DNA of 19,599 nt from Rhodospirillaceae bacterium CCH5-H10 (GCA_001557035.1 LSKJ01000064.1:1-19599), one strand, 5' to 3'; shown: positions 1-10,109, numbered from the stretch's first letter. The notes: generated by a model not told the origin, from the letters alone. Program-made: numbers and translations.

Positions 1-49
1 GCGCCACTCCAGTGGCGCATCATGATCATGAGCGCCACTGGAGTGGCGC
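1..49. repeat. Nested inverted repeat: two self-palindromic 18-mers
   Basis: Bases 1-18 (GCGCCACTCCAGTGGCGC) and 32-49 (GCGCCACTGGAGTGGCGC) are perfect reverse complements of each other, and each is itself a palindrome with 8-bp arms around a 2-bp centre. The 13-base spacer (19-31) contains a 12-bp perfect palindrome, TCATGATCATGA. As RNA this could form one 18-bp stem, or two 7-bp hairpins whose tetraloops (UCCA and UGGA) are complementary. As DNA the two centres are 31 bp apart, about three helical turns, which would suit paired dimer-binding sites. It lies 21 bp beyond the peroxidase stop codon. There is no T-tract on the visible side, so a simple terminator is not shown. It touches the window edge, so its full extent is unknown. 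Confidence 0.85.
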
Positions 50-70
50 GCTCCAGGGAGGCAGCTTTCG

Positions 71-544
71 CTACAACGCCGCCTCGATCGCCGACCTGAC
101 TTCATCGGACGCAGGACGCACGCGGCTCGGCCATGCGCCCTGCAGGCTGCCGTCCTTGCCGATCAGGTACTTGTGGAAGTTCCACTTGGGCGCCGCGCCC
201 TCGCCTGCTTCGGCGGCGATCCATTTGTAGAGCGGGTGGGCATCGGGACCGATCACCTTCTGCTTCGCGGTGAGCGGAAAGGTCACGTCGTACATCGACT
301 CGCAGAACTTCGCGATCTCGCCCTCGCTGCGCGGCTCCTGCGCGCCGAAGTCGTTGCACGGCACGCCCAGCACCACGAGCCCCTTGGGGCCGTATGTTTC
401 GTGCAGCGCCTGCATGTCGGTGTATTGCGGCGTGAACCCGCAATAGGAGGCAACGTTCACCACCAGAACGGGCTTGCCGGCCAGGCTCTTCATGTCGAGC
501 GGCTTGCCGTCGATGGTCGTGAAGGAGAAATCATGCGCGCCCAT
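71..544 (-). CDS. Glutathione peroxidase family protein (thioredoxin-type, Cys active site)
   Basis: This 157-residue protein reduces hydroperoxides and has the family's usual bacterial length. It shows the peroxidatic Cys35 in VASYCGFTPQY, the VPCNDFGAQEP block with Gln69, and the KWNFHKYL block with Trp121 and Asn122, together giving the Cys-Gln-Trp-Asn active site. Cys81 in the following helix is placed like the resolving cysteine of thioredoxin-dependent members; that role is inferred. There is no signal peptide, so it should be cytoplasmic. I chose the ATG at 544 because AGAGGAG sits 7 nt upstream. An in-frame ATG at 571 would overlap the upstream oxidoreductase stop and has no ribosome binding site. 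It is the last gene of the tetR unit. Confidence 0.93.
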   Translation of the reverse strand: MGAHDFSFTTIDGKPLDMKSLAGKPVLVVNVASYCGFTPQYTDMQALHETYGPKGLVVLGVPCNDFGAQEPRSEGEIAKFCESMYDVTFPLTAKQKVIGPDAHPLYKWIAAEAGEGAAPKWNFHKYLIGKDGSLQGAWPSRVRPASDEVRSAIEAAL

Positions 545-560
545 GCCGTGGCTCCTCTTC

Positions 561-1235
561 TCAGATTTCATCGTCGTAGCGTTGTTCCCGCCACGGATCG
601 CCGTAATTGTGATAGCCGCGCACTTCCCAGAAGCCCGGCTTGTCCATGATGGAGAACTCGATCCGCTTGATCCACTTGGCGCTCTTCCAGAAATAGAGCC
701 TCGGGATTACGACGCGCAGCGGCCCGCCATGCTCGCGGCTGATCGGCGCGTCGTTCCAGCTCCAGGCCAGCATCACGTCATCACCTGCGAAGTCGGCCAG
801 CGGCACGTTGGTCTTGTAGGTGTCGTAGGAATGGAAAATGACGTGCTGCGCCTCTGCCTTCGGCTTCACCAGGGCGATCAGGTCGCGGGCGCTGACGCCT
901 TCCCATCTGTTGTCGTAGCGCGACCAGGCGGTGACGCAGTGGATGTCGGTCGTGAGCCGGGTCTGCGGCAGCTTCTTGAACTCGTCCCATTTGAGCGTGA
1001 CCGGCGCCTCGACCTCGCCGTCGACGAACAGGCGCCAGGCATGGGTGGGGATTTCGGGCTGGATGCCGAGGTCGAGCACGGGCCAGGTCTCGACCAGGCG
1101 CTGCCCCGGCGGCAGGCGCTCCGACGGCGCCGCCGTCTTTCCCGTCAGCAGCCGGCCTTCCTCGGCCCACTTCTGCTTGCTGTCGACCAGCTTGCCCTTG
1201 ATCTCGCCGGACAGGGTGACGTCGTCATCGGCCAT
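561..1235 (-). CDS. Sulfite oxidase-like molybdopterin oxidoreductase (YuiH type)
   Basis: This 224-residue protein has the sulfite-oxidase fold that binds the molybdenum cofactor. The signature is TTDIHCVTAWSRYDNRWEGV, where Cys100 is the expected molybdenum ligand, followed by the GGPLRVVIPRLYFWKSAKWIK block and a C-terminal GFWEVRGYHNYGDPW segment. It lacks the C-terminal dimerisation domain of true sulfite oxidases and has no Tat or Sec signal, so it matches the short cytoplasmic YuiH-like group, whose substrate is not established. The reading frame stays open upstream to 1583, but homology starts at the ATG at 1235, preceded by GAGGGATTCC. It begins 8 nt after the acyl-CoA synthetase stop, so the two are probably co-transcribed. 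A link to peroxidase-mediated redox defence is possible but not shown. Confidence 0.88.
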   Translation of the reverse strand: MADDDVTLSGEIKGKLVDSKQKWAEEGRLLTGKTAAPSERLPPGQRLVETWPVLDLGIQPEIPTHAWRLFVDGEVEAPVTLKWDEFKKLPQTRLTTDIHCVTAWSRYDNRWEGVSARDLIALVKPKAEAQHVIFHSYDTYKTNVPLADFAGDDVMLAWSWNDAPISREHGGPLRVVIPRLYFWKSAKWIKRIEFSIMDKPGFWEVRGYHNYGDPWREQRYDDEI

Positions 1236-1243
1236 GGAATCCC

Positions 1244-2779
1244 TCAGATGCTGCGGCCCGCTTTCTCCCAATAGGGCGCGCGGAGCTTGCGTTTGAAAAT
1301 CTTGCCCGAATCCTCGCGCGGAAGCGCGGCGCTGAACTCGACCACCTTCGGCACCTTGTAGCGCGCCAGGTGCTCGGACAGATAGGCGCGCACCGATGTG
1401 GCATTCAGGCCCGCGCCGGACACGGGCTCGACATGGGCGCAGATCTGCTCGCCAAACTCCTCGTCGGGGATGCCGAACACCGCGCAGTCGCGCACGCCCG
1501 GCATCTGGATCAGCGCGCCCTCGATCTCCGCCGGATAGATGTTCACGCCGCCCGAAATGATCATGTCGCGCTTGCGATCGCACAGGAACAGGAAGCCATC
1601 GGCATCGAGGTAGCCGATGTCGCCCACGGTCACGAGCTGGCCCAGCGCCACCTCGCGCCGCTTGGCATCGTCGTTGTTGTAGGTGAAGTCCGCGAGATGC
1701 GGGCCGCGAACGTAGATCTCGCCGACCTCACCCATCGGCACGTCGCGCCCCTGATCGTCGACGACGCGCACGGTCGCGCCCGGGACCGCACGGCCAACCG
1801 TGCCGGGCTTGCGCAGCGCGTCCTCCGAACCGTGCCAGACCACCACGCCGGTTTCGGTGGCGCCGTAGTATTCGTTGATGACCGGTCCCCACCATTCGAT
1901 CATCTGGCGCTTCACCGCCGGCGCGCAGGGTGCCGCGCCGTGGCTCACGAAGCGCAGCGACGAGACGTCGTAGCGCGCCCTGACGTCGGCCGGCAGGCGC
2001 AGCAGGCGGACGAACATCGTGGGCACGATGTGCATGTGGGTGACGCCGTGGCGTGCGATCAGCCGCAGCATGTCCTCGGCCTCGAAGCGCGGCTGCAGCA
2101 CCATGTGCAGGCCAAGCCGGGAGCTGGCATTGCCGTAGGCCGACGGCGCCGAGTGATACATCGGGCCGTTCATCAGCACGACGATTTCCGGGTCGGGCTT
2201 CAGGCCCCAGAACAGCGCCGCCTCCTGCGCCGCGGCGGCCTGCTGTTCCGGCGTGCTCGGCTGCCGGCGCACGCCCTTCGGGCGGCCTGTCGTGCCGGAG
2301 GTATAGATCATGCTGCCGCGCGCCGCGCGCGGCGGCTCGGTGCGCGGCGAAGAGCCGGCCACGAAGGCGTCCCACGGTTCGGCTCCCGCCGGCACCTGCC
2401 GCCGATCGGCGGCGACGCCATAGGCTGCCGCGATCTCGTCCGGCGTCGGAACGGCGAAGACCGTCACGCCCTCGGGCACGCCGCCCGAGATCTGCGCCAG
2501 CAGGTCGGTATGCGCCACCAGGACCGACGCGCCGCTGTCGCGCAGGATGTAGTTCGCTTCCTCGGGCGTGAAGTGCCAATTGATCGGCACGGCGTAGGCG
2601 CCCACCTGGCTGGCCGCCATGTTGACCTCGAAGGTCGCGAAGTCGTTGCGCAGCATCAGCGCCACCGCGCTGTCGTCGCCGACACCGAGCGCCGCCAGCC
2701 CGCCGGCCGCGCGCGCCGCATTGTCCCGGATCTCCGCCCAGCTGCGGAACCGCTCGCCCGCCGTAACGCCTGCCGTCAT
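1244..2779 (-). CDS. Acyl-CoA synthetase (AMP-forming, ANL superfamily)
   Basis: This 511-residue enzyme activates a carboxylic acid as acyl-AMP and then acyl-CoA. Visible motifs are the P-loop MIYTSGTTGRPKGVRR (157-172), the YYGATETG adenine-binding motif, the GDIGYLDADGFLFLCDRKRD hinge block and the C-terminal LPREDSGKIFKRKLR with catalytic Lys493. The N-terminus is slightly short compared with long-chain FadD proteins. The substrate cannot be read from sequence, but a medium- or long-chain fatty acid or related acid is likely. The start at 2779 follows GGGAAGAAGCG and overlaps the tetR stop as ATGA, so it should be translationally coupled to the regulator. The frame stays open to 3412, but that part is only a shadow of tetR. 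TetR repression relieved by an acyl-CoA or fatty acid would be a normal control logic; this is inferred. Confidence 0.93.
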   Translation of the reverse strand: MTAGVTAGERFRSWAEIRDNAARAAGGLAALGVGDDSAVALMLRNDFATFEVNMAASQVGAYAVPINWHFTPEEANYILRDSGASVLVAHTDLLAQISGGVPEGVTVFAVPTPDEIAAAYGVAADRRQVPAGAEPWDAFVAGSSPRTEPPRAARGSMIYTSGTTGRPKGVRRQPSTPEQQAAAAQEAALFWGLKPDPEIVVLMNGPMYHSAPSAYGNASSRLGLHMVLQPRFEAEDMLRLIARHGVTHMHIVPTMFVRLLRLPADVRARYDVSSLRFVSHGAAPCAPAVKRQMIEWWGPVINEYYGATETGVVVWHGSEDALRKPGTVGRAVPGATVRVVDDQGRDVPMGEVGEIYVRGPHLADFTYNNDDAKRREVALGQLVTVGDIGYLDADGFLFLCDRKRDMIISGGVNIYPAEIEGALIQMPGVRDCAVFGIPDEEFGEQICAHVEPVSGAGLNATSVRAYLSEHLARYKVPKVVEFSAALPREDSGKIFKRKLRAPYWEKAGRSI

Positions 2780-3399
2780 CGCTTCTTCCCTGTCTTTGCG
2801 GGGGCCGTCAGTGCGCCCTTGAACATCAGGGCACCGTGGTAACCAGCCAGCGTCCGGATATCCGGCCCATGCTGCAACATGCCCGCCTGCTTCAGCATCA
2901 CCAGCCCGTGCGTGGCGGCCCACATCGACAGGCCGAACAACAACGGATCGGCGTCGATCAAGCCGGCCTTCACCATGTCCTCGGCCTGCTGGGTCACGAA
3001 GGTGCGCGCCCGCTTCGATTCGCGCAGCAGGTCGGGATGGTCGTCGCCGATCGGCTGATCGATCTCGAACATGATGCGATAGGCATGCGGATGCGCGTCG
3101 GCGAACCGCATATAGGCGTCGCCGACGCGGCGGGCCTTGTCGAGTGGCTCCTCGCCCTCCGCCGCTGCGGCTTCGAGCGTGTCGGCGAAGCGGGCAAAGG
3201 CCTCGGCCCGCACCGTCGCCAGGATGTCGGCCTTGTCCTTGAAATAGCGATAGGGCGTCTTGGGGCTGCAGCCCAACGCCTCGGCCAGCTGGCGCATCGT
3301 GACGCCCTCGTAGCCGAAACGGGCGAACCGCTCGGTGGCGACGCGGCACAGCGCGGCGCGGAAGTCGGCGATGTCTTGTTCGGTGAGGTAACGCGGCAT
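2776..3399 (-). CDS. TetR/AcrR family transcriptional regulator (WHG-type C-terminal domain)
   Basis: This 207-residue repressor has an N-terminal TetR helix-turn-helix at residues 11-57, containing GYEGVTMRQLAEALGCSPKT followed by YRYFKDKADIL. The C-terminal ligand domain, with AYRIMFEID and GLSMWAATHGLVML, resembles the WHG group (PF13305). It is the first gene of a unit that continues into an acyl-CoA synthetase through a 4-nt ATGA overlap, so it probably controls that gene and itself. A perfect 17-bp palindrome lies only 6 bp before the ATG and is the obvious operator candidate. No Shine-Dalgarno sequence is visible before the start, which fits a very short leader. The effector is unknown; an acyl-CoA is a reasonable guess from the neighbour. 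Confidence 0.93.
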   Translation of the reverse strand: MPRYLTEQDIADFRAALCRVATERFARFGYEGVTMRQLAEALGCSPKTPYRYFKDKADILATVRAEAFARFADTLEAAAAEGEEPLDKARRVGDAYMRFADAHPHAYRIMFEIDQPIGDDHPDLLRESKRARTFVTQQAEDMVKAGLIDADPLLFGLSMWAATHGLVMLKQAGMLQHGPDIRTLAGYHGALMFKGALTAPAKTGKKR

Positions 3400-3405
3400 G
3401 ATTTT

Positions 3406-3422
3406 CGTACACAGTGTGTACG
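3406..3422. promoter_or_regulatory. Palindromic operator upstream of tetR
   Basis: CGTACACAGTGTGTACG is a perfect palindrome with 8-bp arms around a single central base. Size and symmetry are typical of TetR-family operators. It lies between the probable -35 box and the tetR start codon, so a bound dimer would block RNA polymerase. Confidence 0.75.
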
Positions 3423-3441
3423 CATACGCATCCTAGGTCAA
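3415..3441 (-). promoter_or_regulatory. Probable promoter of the tetR-acyl-CoA synthetase unit
   Basis: On the minus strand TTGACC (3441-3436) is a good -35 box. The best -10 candidates are TACACA (3420-3415, 15-bp spacer) or CACACT (3418-3413, 17-bp spacer), and both lie inside the palindrome. Either would give a leader of only about 7-10 nt before the tetR ATG. The -35 is convincing; the exact -10 is not. Confidence 0.45.
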
Positions 3442-3465
3442 ACGAGCGTTTCTCACCCTAAGGAT
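3430..3465. repeat. Imperfect stem-loop at the 3' end of the membrane-anchored gene
   Basis: ATCCTAGG (3430-3437) pairs with CCTAAGGAT (3457-3465) apart from one bulged base. Inside it, AAACG (3440-3444) pairs with CGTTT (3447-3451). The structure straddles the stop codon of the unrecognised gene and the -35 box of the tetR promoter. It could end transcription arriving from the right, but it has no T-tract, so terminator function is only a suggestion. Confidence 0.4.
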
Positions 3466-4519
3466 CGACCTTCCAGATCACACCGATCCTAGGACCGCTG
3501 AGCAAGACGATCACGATATCCTTCTCGGGATCGACGAGTGCCAGAGAATGAAGACTTCGCGCGTCATCATGGATCGGATCGACTGGATCGTACTCGATCA
3601 ATTCGCCCCGATATTCGATGGTGCCGGCAATCAGGTGGCGTCTCTCACGGCGGATGCGTCCAGAGCCAACGACATCTGCCGCATCGACCAGCGTCAGCCT
3701 GTAAGACTTCCAAGGCCCCTCGAAGAATTCCGTGAGGCCGCCAAATGGCTCGTCTACTCGCCAGGCATTGCCACCGCGGTAAGTCAGACCACCGCGTAGT
3801 CGCAATCCAGGCAGCTCCCCAAATCGCTTCCATGTGGCGACATCGATGCCGACGATGCTGGGCTTGGCAAGATTGCCAATAATAGGTCCAAACAAAGAAT
3901 CAGACCGAAAGGCGGAGCTCTGTAGCGACATTCCTTCCATTGCTCCGAACAGCATGGGCTTTGGCGGTTTCCAGCCAAACTGGCGAAGTTCTTCGTATCT
4001 GGTAGAACCGTCACGAGCGCTCAGACTACCGCCGGCACGGATTTTGGCGACTTCAATTGGGCCATCTTCAAGCGCGTTCACCTGCCCAGTGATCTTGCAA
4101 TCAAGAATGGGTTGGTCCGTCGGGCAGCCGCGGCCATTCTGGGCGGGGCCGGTGTAGCCGGTCAGCACTCTCGGGTCATCGAATGAATCGAGGATATGGT
4201 AGCTCACACGCGGCCAATTCTGCGGATATCGGAGCAGGTCCGCGAGGACCTCGTACTCGACACCAAGCCCCTCTCCGCCAGGTAACCGGAGATAAACGGT
4301 GTCGAAGGGCGATTGGACGCTTCGAAATCCGGGTCCGGGTCGGAAATCCCAACGCCAAAAGGCAGGCAATATCCATTCGGCGGAGGTCGGCGTTCCATCG
4401 ATCGTCGTCTTGATGGCGACTTTCACGCGCGGAACGGAGCCGCCTTTCCAATCGATACCGAAAAAAAGGAAAGCCGCCGCAAAGAGCGCGCAGATGGCAA
4501 TGGCTCCCCTGCCGAGCAA
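3458..4519 (-). CDS. Hypothetical membrane-anchored protein
   Basis: I do not recognise this 353-residue protein. An N-terminal hydrophobic stretch (about residues 5-21, AIAICALFAAAFLFFG) looks like a signal anchor or uncleaved signal peptide. The rest is soluble, rich in Gly, Pro, Trp and Arg, with a Cys pair around GRGCPTDQPILDC that could form a disulfide outside the cytoplasm. The only upstream start in frame is a TTG at 4519, one base after the isovaleryl-CoA dehydrogenase stop; no good Shine-Dalgarno is seen, so translation may depend on coupling. Base composition is visibly less GC-rich than its neighbours, especially around 3820-3920, which suggests a recent arrival or relaxed selection. 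The frame is intact throughout, so it is likely a real gene, but no function should be assigned. Confidence 0.7.
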   Translation of the reverse strand: MLGRGAIAICALFAAAFLFFGIDWKGGSVPRVKVAIKTTIDGTPTSAEWILPAFWRWDFRPGPGFRSVQSPFDTVYLRLPGGEGLGVEYEVLADLLRYPQNWPRVSYHILDSFDDPRVLTGYTGPAQNGRGCPTDQPILDCKITGQVNALEDGPIEVAKIRAGGSLSARDGSTRYEELRQFGWKPPKPMLFGAMEGMSLQSSAFRSDSLFGPIIGNLAKPSIVGIDVATWKRFGELPGLRLRGGLTYRGGNAWRVDEPFGGLTEFFEGPWKSYRLTLVDAADVVGSGRIRRERRHLIAGTIEYRGELIEYDPVDPIHDDARSLHSLALVDPEKDIVIVLLSGPRIGVIWKVDP

Positions 4520-4520
4520 G

Positions 4521-5693
4521 TCAGGCCGTCTCGGCGAACAGCTCGCGGCCGATCAGCATGCGGCGGATCTCGCTGGTGCCGGCGCCGATCTCGTAGAGCT
4601 TGGCGTCGCGCAGCAGGCGGCCCGTGGGGTAGTCGTTGATGTAGCCGTTGCCGCCCAACAGCTGGATGGCGTCGAGCGCGACCATCGTCGCCTTCTCGGC
4701 GGCGTAGAGGATGGCGCCGGCCGAATCCTTGCGCGTGGTCTGGCCGCGGTCGCAGGCCTTGGCGACGGCGTACACGTAGGCCTTGCAGGCGTTCATCGTC
4801 GTGTACATGTCGGCAAGCTTGCCCTGAACCAGCTGGAACTCACCGATCGCCTGGCCGAACTGCTTGCGCTCGTGGACGTAGGGAACCACGATATCCATCG
4901 CAGCCTGCATGATTCCGATCGGACCGGCCGCCAGCACGGCGCGCTCGTAGTCGAGGCCGCTCATCAGCACGTTGACGCCCTTGCCCACCGCGCCCAGCAC
5001 GTTCTCCTCGGGGATCTCGCAATCCTCGAACACCAGCTCGCCGGTCGAGGAGCCGCGCATGCCCATCTTGTCGAGCTTCTGCGCGACCTTGAACCCCTTG
5101 CGGTCGGTCTCGACGAGGAAGGTCGTGATGCCCCGCGATCCGGCGGCCGGATCGGTCTTGGCATAGACCACGATCACCTGCGCGTCGGGGCTGTTGGTGA
5201 TCCACATCTTGGTGCCGTTCAGGACGTAGCGGTCGCCCTTCTTCTCGGCCCGCAGCTTCATCGACACGACGTCGGAACCCGCGCCCGTCTCGCTCATGGC
5301 GAGACTGCCGACATGCTCGCCGGAGATCAGCTTGGGCAGGAAGCGCTTCTTCTGCTCGTCGCTGCCGGTGCGGCGGATCTGGTTGATGCAGAGGTTGGAA
5401 TGCGCCCCGTAGCTCAAGCCGACAGCGGCCGACGCGCGGCTGATTTCTTCCACGGCGATGACATGCTCGAGATAGCCGAGGCCCGAGCCGCCGAACTCCT
5501 CCTCGACGGTGATGCCGTGCAGGCCGAGCTCGCCCATCTTGGGCCACAGCTCGCGCGGGAAGCGGTCGCTCTTGTCGATCTCGGCGGCGATCGGCGCGAC
5601 CTCGGACGAGGCGAAGCGCTGGACCTGGTCACGCAGCGCGTCGGCGGTTTCGCCCAGGCCGAAATCGAACGGCGGCATCGCATTCGGAATCAT
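4521..5693 (-). CDS. ivd: Isovaleryl-CoA dehydrogenase (acyl-CoA dehydrogenase family)
   Basis: This 390-residue flavoenzyme oxidises isovaleryl-CoA to 3-methylcrotonyl-CoA in leucine breakdown and passes electrons to ETF. It has the acyl-CoA dehydrogenase signatures [16 protein letters not shown] (FAD and substrate binding), WITNSPDA, and a C-terminal [19 protein letters not shown] and [19 protein letters not shown]. The diagnostic point is Glu250 in [15 protein letters not shown]. The catalytic base of isovaleryl-CoA dehydrogenases lies in this position, whereas short- and medium-chain enzymes carry it nearer the C-terminus. The usual partners, the methylcrotonyl-CoA carboxylase genes, are not adjacent. 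The Shine-Dalgarno before the ATG at 5693 is weak; a later ATG ([10 protein letters not shown]) is an alternative. It lies 37 nt after the small exported protein in the same direction. Confidence 0.92.
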   Translation of the reverse strand: MIPNAMPPFDFGLGETADALRDQVQRFASSEVAPIAAEIDKSDRFPRELWPKMGELGLHGITVEEEFGGSGLGYLEHVIAVEEISRASAAVGLSYGAHSNLCINQIRRTGSDEQKKRFLPKLISGEHVGSLAMSETGAGSDVVSMKLRAEKKGDRYVLNGTKMWITNSPDAQVIVVYAKTDPAAGSRGITTFLVETDRKGFKVAQKLDKMGMRGSSTGELVFEDCEIPEENVLGAVGKGVNVLMSGLDYERAVLAAGPIGIMQAAMDIVVPYVHERKQFGQAIGEFQLVQGKLADMYTTMNACKAYVYAVAKACDRGQTTRKDSAGAILYAAEKATMVALDAIQLLGGNGYINDYPTGRLLRDAKLYEIGAGTSEIRRMLIGRELFAETA

Positions 5694-5730
5694 GATCTGT
5701 CTTACCTGTTGGGACCTGTTGAGGAATGAC

Positions 5731-6174
5731 TCAGGACTTGGAGCCCAGTTTGACGTGGATGCGGATCAGCTTCCACTCGCCATCCGAGGGGATGAACTCC
5801 AGCTCGAACAGCAGCCGCGACGGCTCGGTCGGGAAACTGCCCTTCACCACAAGCTTGCCGTCGCCATCGACCTCCGGCGGCGGATCGTAGGCCGGCTTCA
5901 TGGCCGCGATGATGTCGAAGTCGGCGTTGCCCTGGCTGAACTCCCGGAAGGTCTCCTTGAGCTTCTCCGGCGAGAACTGCTGGCGAAACGGCTTGGAGAG
6001 CTTGGCGTGGAGGACGGAATAGTTTCCGGTCACGTTGGCGTCGTTGAGCGTCAGCAGCGACGCCTTGACCAGCGTTTCCAGCACACGGTCGGACGGCACC
6101 TTGTTCTGCGCCTGGGCCGCCGAAGCGGCCAGCAGCAAGGCGAGCGCGCCCAGCAGGCGAACGATTGCCGACAT
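5731..6174 (-). CDS. Small exported hypothetical protein
   Basis: This 147-residue protein begins with a clear Sec signal peptide ([23 protein letters not shown], written here in parts: basic start, [11 protein letters not shown] core, AQA cleavage site), so it should be periplasmic. The mature part has an N-terminal helix ([21 protein letters not shown]) followed by alternating segments ending [19 protein letters not shown], which reads like an NTF2-like or DUF-type alpha+beta fold; I cannot name the family. I prefer the ATG at 6174, 6 nt after GGAGGAGG, over the GTG at 6177. It starts 28 nt after the mgtE stop and is followed by ivd, so it is probably part of the same transcript. Nothing visible ties it to either neighbour's function. 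Confidence 0.82.
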   Translation of the reverse strand: MSAIVRLLGALALLLAASAAQAQNKVPSDRVLETLVKASLLTLNDANVTGNYSVLHAKLSKPFRQQFSPEKLKETFREFSQGNADFDIIAAMKPAYDPPPEVDGDGKLVVKGSFPTEPSRLLFELEFIPSDGEWKLIRIHVKLGSKS

Positions 6175-6202
6175 CACGGACCTCCTCCGCCGGAACGATA
6201 CC

Positions 6203-7560
6203 TCAAAGCAGGAAGATCGTCGCCAGCCCGAGGAAAGTCAGGAAGCCGGTCACGTCGGTGACCATGGTCAGGAAAACGGTCGAGGAAACCGCGGGATCGA
6301 CGCCGAATTTCTGCAGGCCGAGCGGAATGAGAGCCCCCGCCAGCGCAGCGGCCATCAGGTTGCAGACCATGGAGGCGGCAATCACGGCGCCCAGCCGCCA
6401 GTCGTGGAAGATCAGGACCACGCCAACGGCCAGCAGCGTCGCGAACAGCAGTCCGTTGAGACTGCCGACGACCGCTTCCTTGGCGATGAAGCGCATCCCG
6501 TTGGCGGCGGTCAGTTCGCCCATCGCCAGCGCGCGCACCGTGACGGTGACGGTCTGGATGCCGGCATTGCCGCCCATCGACGCAACGATCGGCATGAGGG
6601 CAGCCAGGATCACGATCTTCTCGATCGTGTCCTCGAACTGGCTGATGACGAAGGACGCAACGAGGGCGGTGGCCACGTTGACCAGCAGCCACGGCGCCCG
6701 CAGCCGCGCCGTCGTCACGGTGTCGGCATGCATGTCGTCGGAGCCGACGCCGCCCATCTTGAGCAGATCTTCCTCGGCCTCCTCGTCGATCACGTCGACG
6801 ACGTCGTCGACCATGATCACGCCCTGCAGCCGCCCGTCATCGTCGACGACCGGGCACGAGACCAGGTTCTTGTCGCGGAAGACGTGCGCCACTTCGGCCT
6901 GGTCGGCCGTCGCGGGCAGCGACGGGATGTCGGGATCGACGATGTCGAAGATCGGCACCGGACGCTTGGTGCGCAACATGCGGCCGAGCGGCACCGAGCC
7001 GCGCAGGCGACCGGTCTCGTCGACGACGAAGATGTCGTACACGTCGTCGGGCAGGTCGGTCGCCTCGCGGCAATAGTCGATCACCTGGCCCACGGTCCAG
7101 CTGTCGGCGACCTTGACCAGCGAGCGCTGCATGAGGCGGCCGGCCGTGTCCTCCGGATAGGCCAGCGCCCGCTCGATGTCGGCACGTTCCTCGGCCGGAA
7201 TTTCCGCCAGGACTTCCTGGCGCTCGTCTTCCGAGAGGTCTTCGAGGATCGTGGCGGCATCGTCGGCTTCCAGCTCACGGGCCGCGGCCGCGATCTCCTT
7301 GCTGTCGAGCTGGTCGAGGACGTCCTCGAGCACTTCCTCGTCGAGTTCGGTCAGGGCCTCGGGATCGAGGTCGTCCTTGAGGATGCCGACGAGCTTGTCG
7401 CGCTCGGCCTCGGAGATCTGTTCGAGGATGGACGCCTGGCCGGTAGCGCTCAGGTTGGCCAGCAGCCCCCTCGCGTCCTCCGGCCTGTTCTCCGCGAGCG
7501 CCGCCTCGACTTGCCGGACAAGGTCCAGCGTCACTTCATCGAGGTGGTCGATCTCGCTGC

Positions 7561-7564
<4 letters not shown>
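6203..7564 (-). CDS. mgtE: Magnesium transporter MgtE
   Basis: This 453-residue protein is a full-length MgtE Mg2+ channel of the inner membrane. The N-terminal helical superhelix domain (about 1-135) is rich in Asp and Glu and contains repeated LDxxE-type helices. Two CBS domains follow (about 140-265, with VYDIFVVDETGRLRGSVPL and NLVSCPVVDDDGRLQGVIMV). These regulate gating by intracellular Mg2+ in known members. About five membrane helices occupy 290-453, including the pore signature PIVASMGGNAGIQT and the conserved Asp in TMVTDVTGFLTFLGLA. The ATG overlaps the maeB stop as ATGA and has GGAAG 7 nt upstream, so translation should be coupled to maeB. No Mg2+ riboswitch is seen, as expected for an internal operon gene. 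Confidence 0.96.
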
Positions 7565-9843
<2,279 letters not shown>

Positions 9844-9860
9844 AGCTCGTCTCCCGCCTG

Positions 9861-9902
9861 AAAAACAAAAGGGCCGCCAGTTGGACTTTACCAACAGGCG
9901 GC
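9861..9902 (-). terminator. Rho-independent terminator between tRNA-Leu and maeB
   Basis: GCCGCC (9873-9878) pairs with GGCGGC (9897-9902), and GTTGG (9880-9884) with CCAAC (9891-9895), with an A-A mismatch between the two helices and a 6-base loop. Read on the minus strand the stem is followed, after two C residues, by TTTTGTTTTT (9870-9861). It is placed to end the tRNA transcript. Because maeB starts 17 nt beyond the T-tract, it may also act as an attenuator or allow partial read-through. Confidence 0.85.
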
Positions 9903-9935
9903 GACCTCTCGTCTACCTTTTCATCGAACCGGCGA

Positions 9936-10020
9936 TGGTGCGGCCAAGAAGACTCGAACTTCCACGCCTCGCGGCACTAGCACCTCAAGCTAGCGCGTCT
10001 ACCAATTCCGCCATGGCCGC
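9936..10020 (-). tRNA. tRNA-Leu (anticodon GAG)
   Basis: An 85-nt tRNA with encoded CCA (9938-9936). The acceptor stem GCGGCCA pairs with TGGCCGC; the D arm carries GGTAGACGC. The anticodon stem CTAGC/GCTAG encloses the loop TTGAGGT, giving anticodon GAG, which reads CUC and CUU. A long variable arm (TGCCGCGAGGCGTGG region) marks a class II leucine tRNA, and the T loop is TTCGAGT. It is transcribed away from lipB and followed by a strong terminator. Confidence 0.97.
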
Positions 10021-10038
10021 GCCGGATCGACGGCGCGG

Positions 10039-10067
10039 GGGATACCAAATCGCCCCCCCAGTGGCAA
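10039..10067 (-). promoter_or_regulatory. Probable tRNA-Leu promoter
   Basis: TTGCCA (10067-10062) and TATCCC (10044-10039) are separated by 17 bp on the minus strand. The predicted start is about 12 nt before the mature tRNA end, with a GC-rich discriminator between, as is common for stable RNA promoters. Inferred from motif and spacing only. Confidence 0.5.
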
Positions 10068-10074
10068 GGCGGGC

Positions 10075-10103
10075 TTGCACGAAGAGCCGGAAGTGCCGAT
10101 TTT
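10075..10103 (+). promoter_or_regulatory. Probable lipB promoter, leaderless
   Basis: TTGCAC (10075-10080) and GATTTT (10098-10103) are separated by 17 bp. Only six bases lie between the -10 and the lipB ATG, so the transcript would start on or next to the start codon. No Shine-Dalgarno sequence is present, which agrees. The -10 match is modest. Confidence 0.4.
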
Positions 10104-10109
10104 GCCCCC

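Noticed and set aside
2780..3412. N-terminal extension of the acyl-CoA synthetase through the tetR gene
   Set aside because: The extra sequence is arginine-rich shadow of tetR; the family homology and a good ribosome binding site begin at 2779.
9844..9894. Longer malic enzyme start at 9894
   Set aside because: It lies in the terminator hairpin and adds residues unlike the family; the TTG at 9843 has a Shine-Dalgarno and the expected N-terminus.
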